In this document: one piece after another, positions 1 through 13,493 of the stretch
Layout of the letters: each line of letters begins with the position of its first letter
How positions within the stretch are numbered: position 1 is the first letter of the stretch
Assembly: GCA_963277665.1 (NCBI GenBank)
Contig: OY728147.1
Coordinates: forward strand, 1,265,043,424-1,265,107,423
Reading direction: 5' to 3'
DNA from: Viscum album
Taxonomy: Eukaryota > Streptophyta > Magnoliopsida > Santalales > Viscaceae
Length of the DNA stretch: 64,000 nucleotides
The notes under the pieces: model-generated
Seen by the model: only the letters and a program-made list of their open reading frames with translations
What the model was told of the DNA's origin: nothing
The model's database searches: none
Made by a program: the position numbers and the translations under genes

Positions 1-960
1 CTTGAAAACCTCGCATCAGGTCCTCAAATATGTACACTATAACCCAAGTGTGACCATTGATATTCAGGATCACAATCATGACTACAGTCCAAATATGTAG
101 AGGGTCCTCATCTTCCACTCTCTCTCATAGGACTACATCTTCTGAATCTGACACATATCTCATCCACACTCTATCCAACATGGTAGAGTTCAAAGCTATT
201 GATGAAATATATGTCATTCCTAGACTATTCTCCATACCCAATTGCATCACATAGAGGAAAATCATAAGTTTCCACTCTCTATGGGCCTACTAAAATACTT
301 TTATCAGAGTCATCATTCACTATGCATTGACCACTCATTGCATTTACTATGCGTATAAGAACACTCAATGTCAAGAAACTATAGGTACCCCTCCCACCTT
401 CACTACTTCATGTCCAGATCATGATGTGGAAATATGTAGTTGATGATTTTTTTGGTATGATTACACCCCAAAACGCTATCCCATTATATAATATCTCCAA
501 CATTCCAATTCATGAACAATAGCTGCTAACTTGAGATCATGTGTCAGATAATTCATCTCGTGTTGCTAGAGCTGGTGAGGCTCATATTCCACAAATATAA
601 CCCCTTACATTAGCACATCTCCAATCCTAGAACATCATGCATCACAACACAGAGTGTTGATCCATCCCTTCTATGGAATTATCCCGGATAGTGCTATATT
701 AAATCTCCCCAACCGATCCTAAAAAAAATCTCATATGAATCTAACCATAGAAACTTTACACCCTTCATAGCCTACCCCTTTGACAGTTCTACTATGTTTG
801 AGAAGTCATGTATGATGTGATGGTAATATCCAGATAGCCTTAATAATCTTCATATGTCAATGATGTTCTCAAGATACTTCCATGAAACTATAGCTCTCAC
901 AATATCTAGGTCAACTGATACTCATAACTCTGAGATAAAGTGACCCATCAAGTGAATTTG
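1..960 (-). pseudogene. Element B: RT-RNase H connection and RNase H fragment
   Basis: Translated on the minus strand just downstream of the RT, the stretch from about 960 to 760 reads FLGHFISELGVSVDLD followed by a YYHHIIHDFS segment. This corresponds to the plant gypsy block usually read FLGHVISxxGVxVDPxK ... GYYRRFIxxFS, which joins RT to RNase H. Stop codons interrupt it. Left of about 700 the homology becomes faint and I could not follow the RNase H catalytic residues. The small plus-strand open frame at 57-254 is a shadow. Confidence 0.7.
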
Positions 961-1680
961 GTCCATCTAGAAGATAAAAAATTTCATCTTAGAATATAAT
1001 AGATAATCTCTATCTGTATTCAAAATGATATCAATATGTTTTTCATGGTCATTAATATTTTGATAATTCATCAATATATCATCCATGAAAACCTTCACAA
1101 ATGAATCTAGAAAAAGGTGGAAGACGCTATTCATTACTGCCATGAAAACAGCTAGGACATTTGTGATATCGAATGACATTTCCAAATACTCATATAGACC
1201 ATACCAATATAAAAAGGTTTTATAAGGTGTATATATAGACCAAACATGTACCTAGACATATCTGAATTTGAAATAAATTTTTTAGAACACCTGAAATTGC
1301 TGAAGGTGATCAAACATGTCATCTATATCGGGAAAGGGATTCTAGTTTATAACAATCAGTTTGTTTAGAATATTTAATCCACACACTGCCTATGGGTACC
1401 ATCCTCCTTTTTTCAAAAAGGACATGGGAACCCAAAAAAGAAGTAATGGGGCTAAAGAACCACTTTTCCTCCAAATCCTCTAGCTATATCTTTTGTTCCT
1501 AAAACTCCATCATAGCTATCCTTTATTAATGAATGGATACCGATACAACACCTAGAACTATATCAATGGGTAATCCACCTATGTCACATGAGGTAAACCA
1601 AAGAATTATTCTGGGAATACATCCTTGAAATGGTCAACCACTAGAAGAAATTACATCCTACATGTCCCTTTATCACCCAG
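960..1680 (-). pseudogene. Element B: reverse transcriptase remnant
   Basis: Copies element RNA into DNA when intact. An open stretch at 967-1185 keeps SFDITNVLAVFMAVMNSVF and the catalytic-box relic VFMDDIL (usual form VFIDDIL, the YxDD motif of RT) at about 1075-1092, followed by an NDHEKHIDIILN segment typical of the gypsy RT C terminus. Upstream, in broken frames, are a KKDG-like start of the palm, a PFPDIDDMFDHLQ segment at about 1300-1350, and a VVDHFKDVFPE block near 1640 that normally precedes RT. Several stops and frameshifts make it non-functional. Family assignment is firm; lineage within gypsy is not resolved. Confidence 0.85.
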
Positions 1681-1749
1681 ATATAAATCAGCTATCTGGG
1701 ATGTCATCCCACCAATCCCAAGAAGTTATGGTCTAGGTCATCTCACCTA

Positions 1750-2200
1750 AAAATCACATTCAACCTTGTACATATGAACAACACCCTCGTGTGATGTAAA
1801 AGTCACCCTCCAGTGATAATAGTCAACGTAAGCATGATATTATACTATCCAGTACATTCCTTGTATGATGTCCAACCCTATCATTTTGAGGACATAATGA
1901 TCCTGGAAGATGTGACATCCACCATCCTTAAGGGTCACTCTCCACACATGAGTAAACACTCCCTTATGACACAAAAAAGTAGTGTCTATAGGGAAAATAC
2001 ACTCAAATGACCGTCTAATGAGCCTAAGGGTTTTCGTTAGTGGTGATGATATGAAACTATGAAATGCATCTGTATCAAATGATAATATTCCATAATATAG
2101 GCTACTATGGTCTTACGTTTCACTATAGACAATACGATGCACTGGTCCTTTGGTTTAGGCTATACGGAATAGATCTAGCATGAACCACAACCCTGTGATA
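1750..2200 (-). pseudogene. Element B: retroviral-type aspartic protease remnant
   Basis: The minus strand at about 1750-1880 reads LDIIQGMYWI followed by YHAYVDYYHWRVTFT. This aligns with the block FDVILGMDWLxxYxAxxDCxxxxVTF that ends the protease of plant Ty3/gypsy elements. It lies between gag and RT as expected. The catalytic DSG motif was not found in the more decayed part to the right, so only the C-terminal half is supported. Stops interrupt it. Confidence 0.6.
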
Positions 2201-2689
2201 CAACTACACTTCCAGAAGAATGCTCACTCTGATGCTTCAGTATAAGTGGTGTCGGACAGCCTCATCCCTGACCACCATTACCTTGGAATGATTAGTTATA
2301 ACTACTCAAAATCCATGGATGAGGTGGAGTTGAGAAATCTATTCTTGAACATGGGGTTGGAGCTAAACACCTACCACTCACAGCTAGAGGGATGGTTCAG
2401 TAGAAATAGTACATGTGTTCTATCATACAACATGATCAACACTTAACTAGGTTGTCGTCAGACTAACTATTTATGTGGAACTTTATACCACACTATTGAA
2501 TGAATAGTGAGATATCATTACATACAGCCTCACTGGTAGTCAAATAAATGTAATCCTAAAAACTATTATTCCTTTCTAATGATGATGAACCACTAGGTTG
2601 AGATACTACACTTCTTTTCTCTACAACCCTATAATCCCCGATGTTATACAATATAATAAGCACATGATTCACAATTTCAGTAAAAAAAG

Positions 2690-3330
2690 TCAATCTAAAC
2701 ATGTTTTATAGAAACCTAATATCATTTTAGATAACATTCTCAAAGTATCTAACCATCAATATCTCATTATTAAAGTGAATTGGAAATAAATTTTTCTCCT
2801 CTTTAAAGCGAGTTGAGTACTCATAAACCTTCATTGTGCCCTACTCCAGCCACATGAACTCACATGAAAACTCTAATCGCAGTGTCTTAGTGTATAAGTA
2901 GTCATAAAACATGATTTTGAAATCATCCCATACCATATATCATAGCCTACCATCCCGGTTCAGAACATCCCACCAGTGCATTGTTGCTCCACGTAATATG
3001 TATGTTGTGAGCTTCACTCTCTTCCTAGGTGTCTTGAGTTGATTGAATATCAATAGTGTAACCTCTAACCACATCTTATCAGACTATATGCCACTATTCC
3101 ACAATAACATTGGTAGATTCTTGAAGTGGAATATATGTGTCTGTTCATCCATAGATAAGATAGGTTGTGTTGCTCCCAAAATATTCTTTATGAAGAAATC
3201 AAATAAATTTCAAAACTGTGCCTTATCTTTTATGTCTAGACAAATATCGGGTGCCACAACATTCACTAAATGATGATCCACCAGTAGGAGGTGGCCCACT
3301 GCCTCTAGAGTACAATCATCGCCACACTCT
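2690..3330 (-). pseudogene. Element B: gag (capsid) remnant
   Basis: Gag forms the virus-like particle that packages element RNA. On the minus strand the pieces run FKNLPMLLWNSGI, then KTPRKRVKLTTYILRGATMH with WWDVL, and further on GTMKVYEYSTRFKEEKNLFP with a VRYFEN segment. They match in order the plant gypsy gag blocks FxxxxPPxFxG, KVxxAxYxLxGxAxxWW and GSMTVxEYxxxFxxLxxxxP. Stops and frame changes separate them. No CCHC zinc knuckle was recognised between about 2200 and 2690. Confidence 0.75.
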
Positions 3331-5070
3331 TGGCATATGACTAGAGGTCATCGTGGCATAATTCTTATCCAATTCCAAACACATGCCTTAGAAAAGAACA
3401 ACATAAAATTTTACAGATAAAAATCATAGGATATGTCAACACCCTATTAAAACCATGTCATTCAATATAACATTTTCCAATTTCATGTACTTATGAACAA
3501 TCACCAAAAACTAAAACAAAAAACTACCTCCATCCGACTCAAAATCTATGCCTTGGTCATGTCTCTTCATCCAAGTTCACTTTTCCAAATCTATTTCATT
3601 TAACATTCACTCCCATTATATCTCTATTTAATTTAAAAGATAAACAAAATGGTATTCCATTTTCTCATTTATTAGTGTCAATAACACCTCATGTACCAAA
3701 ATTGTTTTCCCATATAACTCATATTATATTAAATTCAATTTATTAATTTAATCAAAAATTTATCCACTTTCCATTCCATAACGGCCCATACACCTTATGG
3801 ACTAAAATATGGAATCACATTCTCTATCCACTGTATAGCATATTTCACAATATTAGTAATATATCTCACTACACATATCACAACAACATGAAATATGTAA
3901 TGCATCATAAATGGAATTTCATAATTCATGCCATATGAAATCTAGAAGGTTACTAAGATGATTCAAGAGTTGGAAAAAAATAATCTCAATGGATTTCAAC
4001 ATAATAGAACCAAAATCCATATGAATAATAAAATCACAACTCACGTGTATCACCCAACAGTGGAATCAAATCAATTATATTAGAAAATATCTAGAAAATG
4101 ACATTTCAATTTAAGGAAATTTTTATTTCTCCTATACAAGCATTAGATACACCCAATAATATCTCATTACGTACTCTAATACCTTCCAATACCTATATAT
4201 TATCTCCAAATAGTAATGAAACCATGAAAAGAAACTATTTGATACATCTTTTTAATATCCTGAACAGAGACGTCATTCAACAATGCCCGAAGACTTGTGG
4301 GTCACATTATCTCATAAACATCTCCCCCAATGCTATAGGAAACCAATATGTTAAGAGGGTCTGGGTGTTCTAGTGGAGAGACTATTACCATATCTCCCAA
4401 GATCAGTATAGTGAAATAACAATAATATTCAATATAGAATTTCAATAAAATAGGAAGACAACTACCCAATAAATGAATTAATAGTAAATCCATAATTGCC
4501 TCTTAGAAAATTTTGATCATGTAATGTATCAATATAGACTCTAAAATAGGTAAATATATGTAATGTTCAATACAATTATTAAAATAAAAAAACACCAAAA
4601 TGAGTTATCCTTAAATAGTATCATGATTCACCACTCGGTCCCTTTCTCCTAAACTGTTAAGAATGGTACAAAATCATCTCTCAAACTATGGTCACATTCC
4701 CCTATATATAAATGCATCCTAATATTATGCTTATGTGCCCAATAGTAACTCGAAGAGGGTGTGAGATACAATCCTAGTAGGTAAGCACCCAAATATCTTT
4801 ACAGCTCAAGGTTGTGCAATATAACATGATAAGCATTGTGAAATTAAACCTTATAAGCTATAAATAAAAGTAAACTTCCCATGGAATGTCCACTATAGGG
4901 AAATTTATACTAACTAGCCTCTCACGGAAGACTACAAAAATAGTGTCAAACTCTTACCAAGGAACCTATATGAAAAATTGAGTAAGTATGATTGTCTCCT
5001 AGTATTAACCATAGAATCATACCAATCACAACATTGTTGTACAACCATAAGAATCAGAACATCCACAACT
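3331..5070. other. Leader region of element B, no gene seen
   Basis: This AT-rich stretch lies between the gag remnant and the PBS-like site of element B, where the 5' leader and the start of gag would be. At about 1.7 kb it is longer than the leader of element A (about 0.7 kb), so a small unrecognised insertion is possible. Open frames here (for example 4098-4373) show no recognisable motif. Confidence 0.5.
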
Positions 5071-5084
5071 GAGCTCTATGACCA
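5071..5084 (-). promoter_or_regulatory. Element B: primer binding site-like sequence
   Basis: The minus strand reads TTGGTCATAGAGCTC here. It differs by few bases from TGGTATCAGAGC, the sequence complementary to the 3' end of initiator methionine tRNA that most plant Ty3/gypsy elements use as PBS. Its position beyond gag fits. The 5' LTR of B should start just to the right. Confidence 0.55.
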
Positions 5085-8000
5085 AATATTTCACATTTTT
5101 CATGGTTATGCCATATACCAAATGTGTTAGACCGTGAAGGGCTAGATCTAAGGTGTAGAAGTCCAATGCATCTTCTTCAAGTCTAGGGATCATCTCGATG
5201 GAAAATCAGATATAAAGTATTTGGATTCTGAGGAGTATGTCATATTGAAAATTTCTTACGTGAGAGCAAGAATTCTAGATCCAAGGGGTAATAAGGCCCG
5301 AGGTATCCCAGGTAACAAATACCCAAGGGGTATACATGATCCAAGGAATCCACTACAAAATTCAATAGCCCTCAAGAAATAACCAATGAATATATATAAT
5401 CATTAAACATTTCATACCATTTACCATATCATACAATATGAGTCTACACACACATATAACCATATCAAAAATTAAATTCCAAGAAAATAATTAGTATACT
5501 CCATCATAGAGTATAAATCACATCAAAATTTAATACATAAGTTGAAACACATAATTACACAATTTCCTAAAGAACATTTAGGAACTTGAAATCATTTTTA
5601 ACATTGAAAGGAGGAATAACCTCTCCTATAAAATAAAATCATTTCCATTTTATTAAAATTATTCTTTCTATTTGTGGGGAATCATGAGAACCCATCCCAT
5701 GGATGTTTTAAAATGGAATTAAAAATATGAATTTAGATGGAACACACCATGGGTGGACATGGGTTGGGAGAAACCCCTAATACCCATTAAATGAAACAAT
5801 GGGCATCCCTATTAGGTCTAATAACATCTAATTGAATTAACTATATTAATTTTCTATCCGCACCAAATGTTTTGTTTGTGTAACAAAATTAATATGGTCA
5901 ATAAAGAATAAAAAATAATATGAAACGTATAAACCACCTATCTCATTCTCATACTACCCGCCTTGTAATGTACCGGCCTTTAGTTTTTCATGTATTAGAT
6001 GAAACCAAATCCAGAGTTGAATGACCTAAAAATTGGTTATATGAGCTGTTATCTAAATATTTCATCCAACACCCTGAACAAAGATGAATGGATAAAAAGA
6101 AATGAGATTTTTTTGATTAGGATAAAATGAGACAAATGATGCATGAAATAGAGTCTAGATATAATATTAAGAGAAGATCTTATATATTGGATTTATTGTC
6201 TTCTCTTACAAGTGAGAGAGGAGGGAGGTGATGGTTATATCCCAAATAAGGGCCCCTACATTTTAATGTTTGAAATCAACATTTGTATTTACATGGCATG
6301 TAAATACATTATATATTGTGTAATTATCGAGGACTATATGCTTAGAAAATATCCTCACACCACGTGAAGGATCATGGCCTCACCATTATATGTCCTATAA
6401 TATATTCATGTTTTGTATCCCAATTATACAATATGTAATTGTCCTGAAACCAATATACATCCCTCTAGACTCCTCCAACCCAAAAACTACCAAACCAACC
6501 CAGAACCTGACATAGGAACTAATCCAAAAAAATTGTATTAAATATATAAATAAAAAAACAATCTATACAGGAAAAAATAATAGGGATCATAGAATATATA
6601 TTATTTTGTTATTTTAAAAGAATGTGTAGTCAATTGAGTAATTAAATGACCACATTTTTGGATATATTACTAGATGAGGTTATAGAATGTATGAGTCATT
6701 TATTCGAGAAATTCATTAAATTTATATACATTCACAATGTACAATTTATATTCACATACCAGATTGTATAGACGTCATTGATGGTGGCCTAGTGTGATTT
6801 TTCTCACACACTATATATGTTATTATTTGTGTTGTGGTATATTATATAACCATGGGAATTGACAAGGGGATGGAACCAACATCAAACACTTCACTTTATT
6901 TCTTCCATTAAGATGAGTAAATTATAGTATGTGACCTATCTATAGCTTAGTATGATGGGATTGTTTTCGTCCTTTTTGATTATTTTGTATATAATATACT
7001 AGATTGTCTATCTTATTCCACGAATTCATGCTTTCCTTTTGTTGAGACATGACATAATAATTTTTTAGTATGATATTATTTAAACTTATTAATTTAAATA
7101 TTTTTTTCGTAGATGTTTATCCTATTTCAATTACCTTATTTATATATTCATTGTAATGATTCAGCTTATTAATTCGTGTTATATGACCATCGTACTCCAT
7201 TATGACCTAAGGGAATAGTCTCCCCATGGAAACACCCTAGGCCCTCACTTCTAGTCGAAGTCATTGGCATTTGAAAAGGCATGCTTGAGTCTATATATCC
7301 TACTAGTTTCGATTACTCAAAAGATAATTAGGTCTATGAATTCACAACTAATGTAATTGGATTTTATTTGAAAAATCATCATTTTCAAACATTGTATATT
7401 ATATCTAAAATTAAACCCTTTTAAATTAATGTCAAATGGGAGTTCAATGGATAATTTTTTTATTTAAACTGAGTTTAATATTTGGTTTTCATAAAACATT
7501 TATTTCTAAATAACAAATAGATGATCATTATAAATGATATGGGAAATGTGAATTCTTAAAATATTATTTTCTAACATATGTATATCCAAGAAGTTTTAAG
7601 TAAAAACAACTCATTTTAATTATTTTTTTGAAAATGAATTGCGTATTGTGAATAAATAATAGGCATTATAAATAAGTTTGTTCTTAAAATAAGTCAATAC
7701 ACAAGTCTACTCTGTAGATTTTAGAAAAATAAATAGAGGATGGGTTCATTTGGAGACAATGAATATGATTAAATCATTAGAATCTATGATGTTTATATTT
7801 GAAATAAAAATCATTAATATCAAATTTCAATTATTTTTTATGGTCATAAAAACAACATTATCAATAAAATCTAATCATTTGATGAAGTTTATCTTGTCAA
7901 ATTAAATAACAATAAATGTAATGTTTGATGTTTTGATGGTTCATTTATCTAATCTTCTAATAGGAAGGATTATGGTACAACACTCAGCATAGATGACCTA

Positions 8001-9999
8001 AGTCATCAAAATTTTCCTTGTTTAAGTGAATCTAATGTTTTATCTTGGTTATAGAAAAAAAGGAAAGTACATTGTAATTTTGATAATTTAACTAAAATTC
8101 TAAGAAAATGACATAGTAGAAATATTTTTATGATGATGAATAATCAACCTATATTTTTTGATCCCTGTCTTTTTGAAAAGGAAAAATAATAATATTTTTA
8201 AACCTAAAAGTGAAGTCTAAAAGTATTAAGATTTCTAGTTACTGAACATTGAATTATTTTTTCCTACACAATCATGAAGTAATATAGGAAGGTACTATGT
8301 GTTTTTCAAGGTTGATGATTACAATTGATTTAAATCGATTTATTTTTATTAAATAAAAATATGATACTCTCTCATTTCCATATTTCACAATATTTGATTA
8401 GAAGTGATAAAAATATTTCATCAGAAATATACTTATAGATCATGTTTTTAAACTTATAAAAATATATTTTTTATAATTTTTTTAAATAAAAATGGTTAAA
8501 TTTAGAATTTTTCATCACATAGAGCACCAAAAATAAATTCGTTAGAGAAAGAAATGTTATTCACTATAAATTTATTGTAAAATATCTATTTGACTATTTT
8601 TTTCAAGCCATTTTTGTGATGCGGCTGAAAATATAGATTTTTATACTATAAATCATGTTTTACTTTGAACTTATCTTCAATGATATACCATATGAGTTGC
8701 GGATCGAGAGAAACCCAAAACATCCTTGCATTATATTTTCTAGATATAATGTATTCCTATTAAATATTAAAAATAATCTTTATAAATTTGTTCCATGACC
8801 TGATGAATAAATTTTCAATATATTTTCTACAACAATTAGGGTTCATATTTTATTTAATTAAAAAAAAATGTTGAAGAATCTATTCATGTATTGTTGGATT
8901 AATCTAGTTCTTTTATTTTTTTAATTCCTCTATATGTTCTTCCTCTACATGATATTTATAAAAGTGTTCTTATATGTCTGTTGAACTCTTATTCATAACT
9001 ACAGATAGTAAATGCTCTACAAATTAGAAAACCATATAATAAATATCTATAAATTAATTAAATGGATGATATACATCTAATAATTGATTACCAACATTTA
9101 ACATTACCTTGAAACAAGTCAATCATAATGAGTTATGCTACCAATAAAATTTTAACTAATTTAAGACAACTGATTAAGATAATAATGTAGCTAAGAAATT
9201 ATTGTGACCATCATGATATCATATTTAAATTAGAACCTAAACAATAAGATTATAACATAGGTTATAAATGTTTTATTAGTAACATGTAAAAATATCTCAA
9301 TATATTTTAAACAGATAATGTTTGGTCTTTTTTATATAATCATAATATCTACTAGTAATTGAATTAAAATGGGATTTTTGAAAATAATGTTAAGAAAATT
9401 GAAATATTCTTAGGTATAATGAAATGATTGATCTTAATGGTCATTTTCATGATTATGGAATAGAATATGGAAATAATTTTCCACTAATAACTAAAATACA
9501 ATCTATTTAAATATAATTATCTTTTGCAGTACTTCTATAATTTACATAATTTACAATCGATGTGAAAATTTCTTTTCATAATGTATATGTACAAGTGGAA
9601 TCCTTTGTTTATAAATCTCCTGGTTTTGAATATACACAATTTGACGATTTTTTAATATATACCAATGCACATTAATGTAAAAACAATCCCCAATATCTTT
9701 GTATGATAGACAAATAAAATATTAAAGTAAAAATAATTTCGTTAAATGATGTTTTGATACAAATTTATTTGTAAATATATTTTTTAAAGAAAATATATTT
9801 ATTCAAACATATATTGAGGATAATTTTGGTGGAAAATAAAAAAAATATGTTTGATTTATTTTTTAACATAAAAAATGAGTTCTAAATGAGATTGGAGGTT
9901 GAAAATAATTGTTTTTATTTTTTTAAATTTTCTCAAAAAATAAATGTAAATATTCTATCTTTGAAAAAAATATCAAATACAAATTATTTATTTATTGTA
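5085..9999. other. AT-rich region, presumed 5' LTR of element B plus unassigned DNA
   Basis: By position, the 5' LTR of element B should begin at about 5085. Its far end cannot be placed because the matching 3' LTR is outside the window and no clear terminal motif was found. The stretch is strongly AT-rich with long A and T runs. The open frames in it, including 9886-10122, are short and motif-free, and the last one overlaps the start of the left LTR of element A. Confidence 0.4.
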
Positions 10000-12900
10000 A
10001 TGACATCACCATTGTTTTCAAGAGTCGTATATTTATTTCCTTACATTTTCATGATTACAAGAAGGTTGTATCTCGATGGAGTGAATAGTTTAGTAATTCT
10101 GGAAAACCAGATACATACATAAGTTCAGAATTACAATGTTAAATGAAATAATATATGGATATTTTTTTGAAAACATCCATAACTACAAGGATATCCCGGT
10201 AATAATTAATAATTTATTTATTTATATCCTGGTAAAATAAAGCATAAGAAAGGGGTGAGCTCAGATTCTCAGTAAGGGTAATAAATAGAGAGTAATATAT
10301 AATAGAAATAATCATCAATCTTATTGAATAACTAAATACACATGACTTTAAAAATTATCATCAACACAATATAGTAGGAATAAGAGCGTAATAAATAATT
10401 CCATAATAAAAAATAATAATTGGTATTCAAATAGTATAATAACCACATTGACTATAAATTACAAGCTTCATGGTGACTGAATCACCTAATTTAAGACATT
10501 CTAAAATATATCTTCAAGGCCTCAGCCGGAATATCTGAAAATGATTAAGTCCTCGACCAAAATCAAATCTTAAAATGGGAAAGGCATAAGCCAAGTCCAT
10601 GTCTATTTTGCTTCATGATACCTTAAAATGCATAGAGGGGATATATAGGGCCACACCAATCACATACTAAATACCATGCATTCCTCATATGAATTGAGAT
10701 AAACATAAAAAATTTATATAGTCATATTGAAACAAACATATGAAATGTAAATAACTTTCTTTAAACATAAGCATTGAACATTCAAAGTAATATACCTAAT
10801 GGTTTCAAGATAGCACATCCTTAGTCAAACTAATTATTAACCATTCAATAAAATATGGTATATTATATCAAAAATGATTATTCCCAATTATACATAAGAA
10901 TTAATAATATTTTTGAAACAGATTAAAATACTATTATTAAATCGAAAAGTAATTTTTTAGATAAATAATCTTTCACTATGAAAAGAAGAGTTATTTTGGA
11001 AAAATCATTTCATAAGAAAAAGATAAATAATACAGTTTTTTCATAATAAATATAAGTATTCTAAAAAAATAATAGTTTCTAAAAACATATTATAGAGTTT
11101 ACTTGAACATTGGTAATAATTTGAGAAATTACTTTGAATTGGGCATGTATTTCGGGAAGAATTTTTATAAGATCTATTTGAAATGTGTAACTGCCGATTA
11201 TTGAAAACTGTATTATTGTTGGTAAAAATATATAGAAAATTCACATGGAATTTATGATGTGTAAATAAGAGTAATTGAGAATTTCATTGAAGTTGAGAAA
11301 AAGTGTACCTGAAAGAAAATGGGATTTCAAATAGAAAATCCAGATGTTATGTATGAATATGTTTCTCTATTGGAAATAATGTCTTTGAATATAAATTTAA
11401 ACATATTAATTAACTAATTTAAAAAATTATTAGACATTTATTTGATTTATTAAAATTTTATAATATTAATTTATGGTTGTTTTTATGGGTTATGAGATTT
11501 AATATCATTGTTTCTGAGTGCTTGTTTCATTATTTTTCCTGATCGGTGAGTTTTTTTGAAGTTAATATAAAATGAGTATTGAATTATTCAATTGATTTTA
11601 TATTTTATTAATTTTCATACAAAAGGATAAATGATCATATTATTAATTTGGTTACTTTGCGTGAGGATGAATCGGTATAAACAATTTTAATGATAAACAC
11701 TAGGATTAATTTGCTGGTTTTTCGATCACCACGAACTCAATTTGTTTTATAAATTAATTCCATGTGAAATAAAATTATTCCAAAAAAATTAATATGATAT
11801 ATTAAATATATTTTGATCTTATTAAACAATAAAAATGGTAAAATGGCTATAATTGAATATGGTAATAGATGTTGAAAACCCCTTTATCCTTCAAAGCGAT
11901 AAATTAACACATCTCGAATGGTGTATTTATTTCAATTATTAATGGAGGGGAAAAGAGAGATGATGATGAATTATTCCATTATCATAAAACAATTATATTA
12001 CATGTATGTTAATATAGTAATGATAACATTTTTAGGGAAGTCTGGGAGGAAAGAAAAATATTGAAAGGAACTTTAAAGAAAATAAAAAATTGGAAAGAGG
12101 AATTTACTTCTTGAATTTATCTTCCTTGAGATTCTCTTTAAATAAAATGTAATGGACTTTTGAAGAGAACAAAGACTACTAGATGGTGGGGGATATTTTA
12201 TCAGAATTTATACAAGGTATAAGGCTTAAGATGAGTGAAAAGAATAGGTAGTTATGTTTTGATTCATAGTGGAGGATTGGAGTTATTTCACATTAATTTA
12301 ATCATTATTTTATTATTTTTTATCAAAAATATGAATAGATATGATTTCTATGAATAAAATAGTAATATTTTAATGTGATTTAGAATAAATTAAGCTTACT
12401 TTATCTTTACATCACTTATGAATCAATAAATCACCTATTTTTCATTTATCATAAATTATCATATTTTACAATTCACCAAAAATTCTTATATTTTAGAGAA
12501 ATACCCAAAATTCACTGAGACCATTATTAGAATTTTCAAATTCAAAAATATCCATAATTTTGTCAAAATAATTTTTTCAATAATTGAAATTTCTTTTTTA
12601 AATAAAATCATTATTAAAATATAAACATAAATTTGAAATTTTGAACTGATTTTATAAAACATTCAAAAATTAACTAAGGTCTCATAAAATTATACAATAA
12701 TCACGAGAAAACAAAAAAATAATTTCAAAATATATATCATTAAAATGTATTTTAATAATTTATTAATTTTAATTTTGTATTTACATTTTAATTACTCATA
12801 AAAATACAAACATTTAATTGTTAATTCATAATATAATCTATTTCATTTATATATTTCTTAAAATTTATTTATACATTCATGGGTGTGGTTACTATACATA

Positions 12901-13158
12901 AAGGTTGTATTACTGTATGTAAGTGTACATTAATATTCATTTGGCCAAGTAAATATTCCACAAAAAAATTTCAGTTAATCCTATCATACTCTAAATATCA
13001 TACTGAATGCAACTGTGTACGTCATTTTTTTTAAATTTAAAACACAATAGTGGAAAAATTTTGATTACTGGATAGAAAGTAACAAAGTGTTATTTTTTAG
13101 TGACTCAGTGTTCCATGAATTCAATGTTAAATTTATTTCCAAATATCTAGGGTGTTAC
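10000..13158 (-). repeat. Element A left (3') LTR
   Basis: It aligns along its length with 45638-48804. Shared anchors include ACATACATAAGTTCAG / ACATACAGAAGTTTAA near the left, AGAAAGGGGTGA, a GGTTTCAAGATAGC block at about 10800 and 46443, and the GTGGTTAC block at about 12886. It ends at ...GGGTGTTACA, i.e. the element begins TGTAACACCC on the minus strand, followed by the polypurine tract. The copies are clearly diverged, which suggests an old insertion. The short open frame at 11041-11244 is AT-rich noise. Confidence 0.8.
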
Positions 13159-13169
13159 ATTCTCCCCCC
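13159..13169 (-). promoter_or_regulatory. Element A polypurine tract
   Basis: On the minus strand the sequence is TGGGGGGAGAA directly before the LTR start TGTAACACCC. A purine run at this place primes second-strand DNA synthesis in LTR retrotransposons. It fixes the element orientation as minus and the inner edge of the left LTR. Confidence 0.85.
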
Positions 13170-13493
13170 ATAAAAAAATTTCATCCTCGAAATTCCATAA
13201 TGTTACCTCATAAACCGATTTATGTAGTTATTCATCATAAGTCCCTGATGATCCCATATTGCTTCTTCAATTTTATGATGATTCCAAAGTACATTTACTA
13301 GTCATTTCATCTGATTCCTCTACAGCTATTCCTTAGTATCCATAATCTGGATAGGATTTTCATAGTAAGATAAGTCGAGATCCAATTCTATATCATCAGA
13401 AGTGAGGACATGCATTGGTTCTGGAATGTACTTTCTCAATAGTGAGACATGGAACACATTGTGTTCTTTAGACAGGCTTGGTGGACTTTCCAT
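13170..13493 (-). pseudogene. Element A: integrase C-terminal end with chromodomain-like tail
   Basis: Reading leftward on the minus strand from about 13485, the sequence gives PPSLSKEHNVFHVSLLRKYI followed by PEPMHVL and DDIELDLDLSYYENPIQIMD. This is the classic end of plant gypsy integrase (KVHNVFHVSxLRKYxPDPSHV). After two stops it continues with LVNVLWNHHKIEEAIWDH, the chromodomain-like tail of chromoviruses. The upstream part of integrase resumes at 40966, 27.5 kb away, so this is the 3' half of a gene split by insertion. It is less stop-ridden than most of the element. Confidence 0.85.

Larger units (their letters stand above)
1..5084 (-). mobile_element. Ty3/gypsy retrotransposon relic (element B), truncated by window start
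   Basis: On the minus strand the order from right to left is PBS-like site, gag, protease, reverse transcriptase, RNase H, as in Ty3/gypsy (Metaviridae-type) plant elements. Integrase and 3' LTR would lie left of position 1. The reading frame is broken many times by stops and frameshifts, so no product can be made. It is separate from element A: it has its own complete gag-to-RNase H set, and no LTR of A lies beside it. Domain calls rest on my own reading of conserved motifs, without database support. Confidence 0.85.
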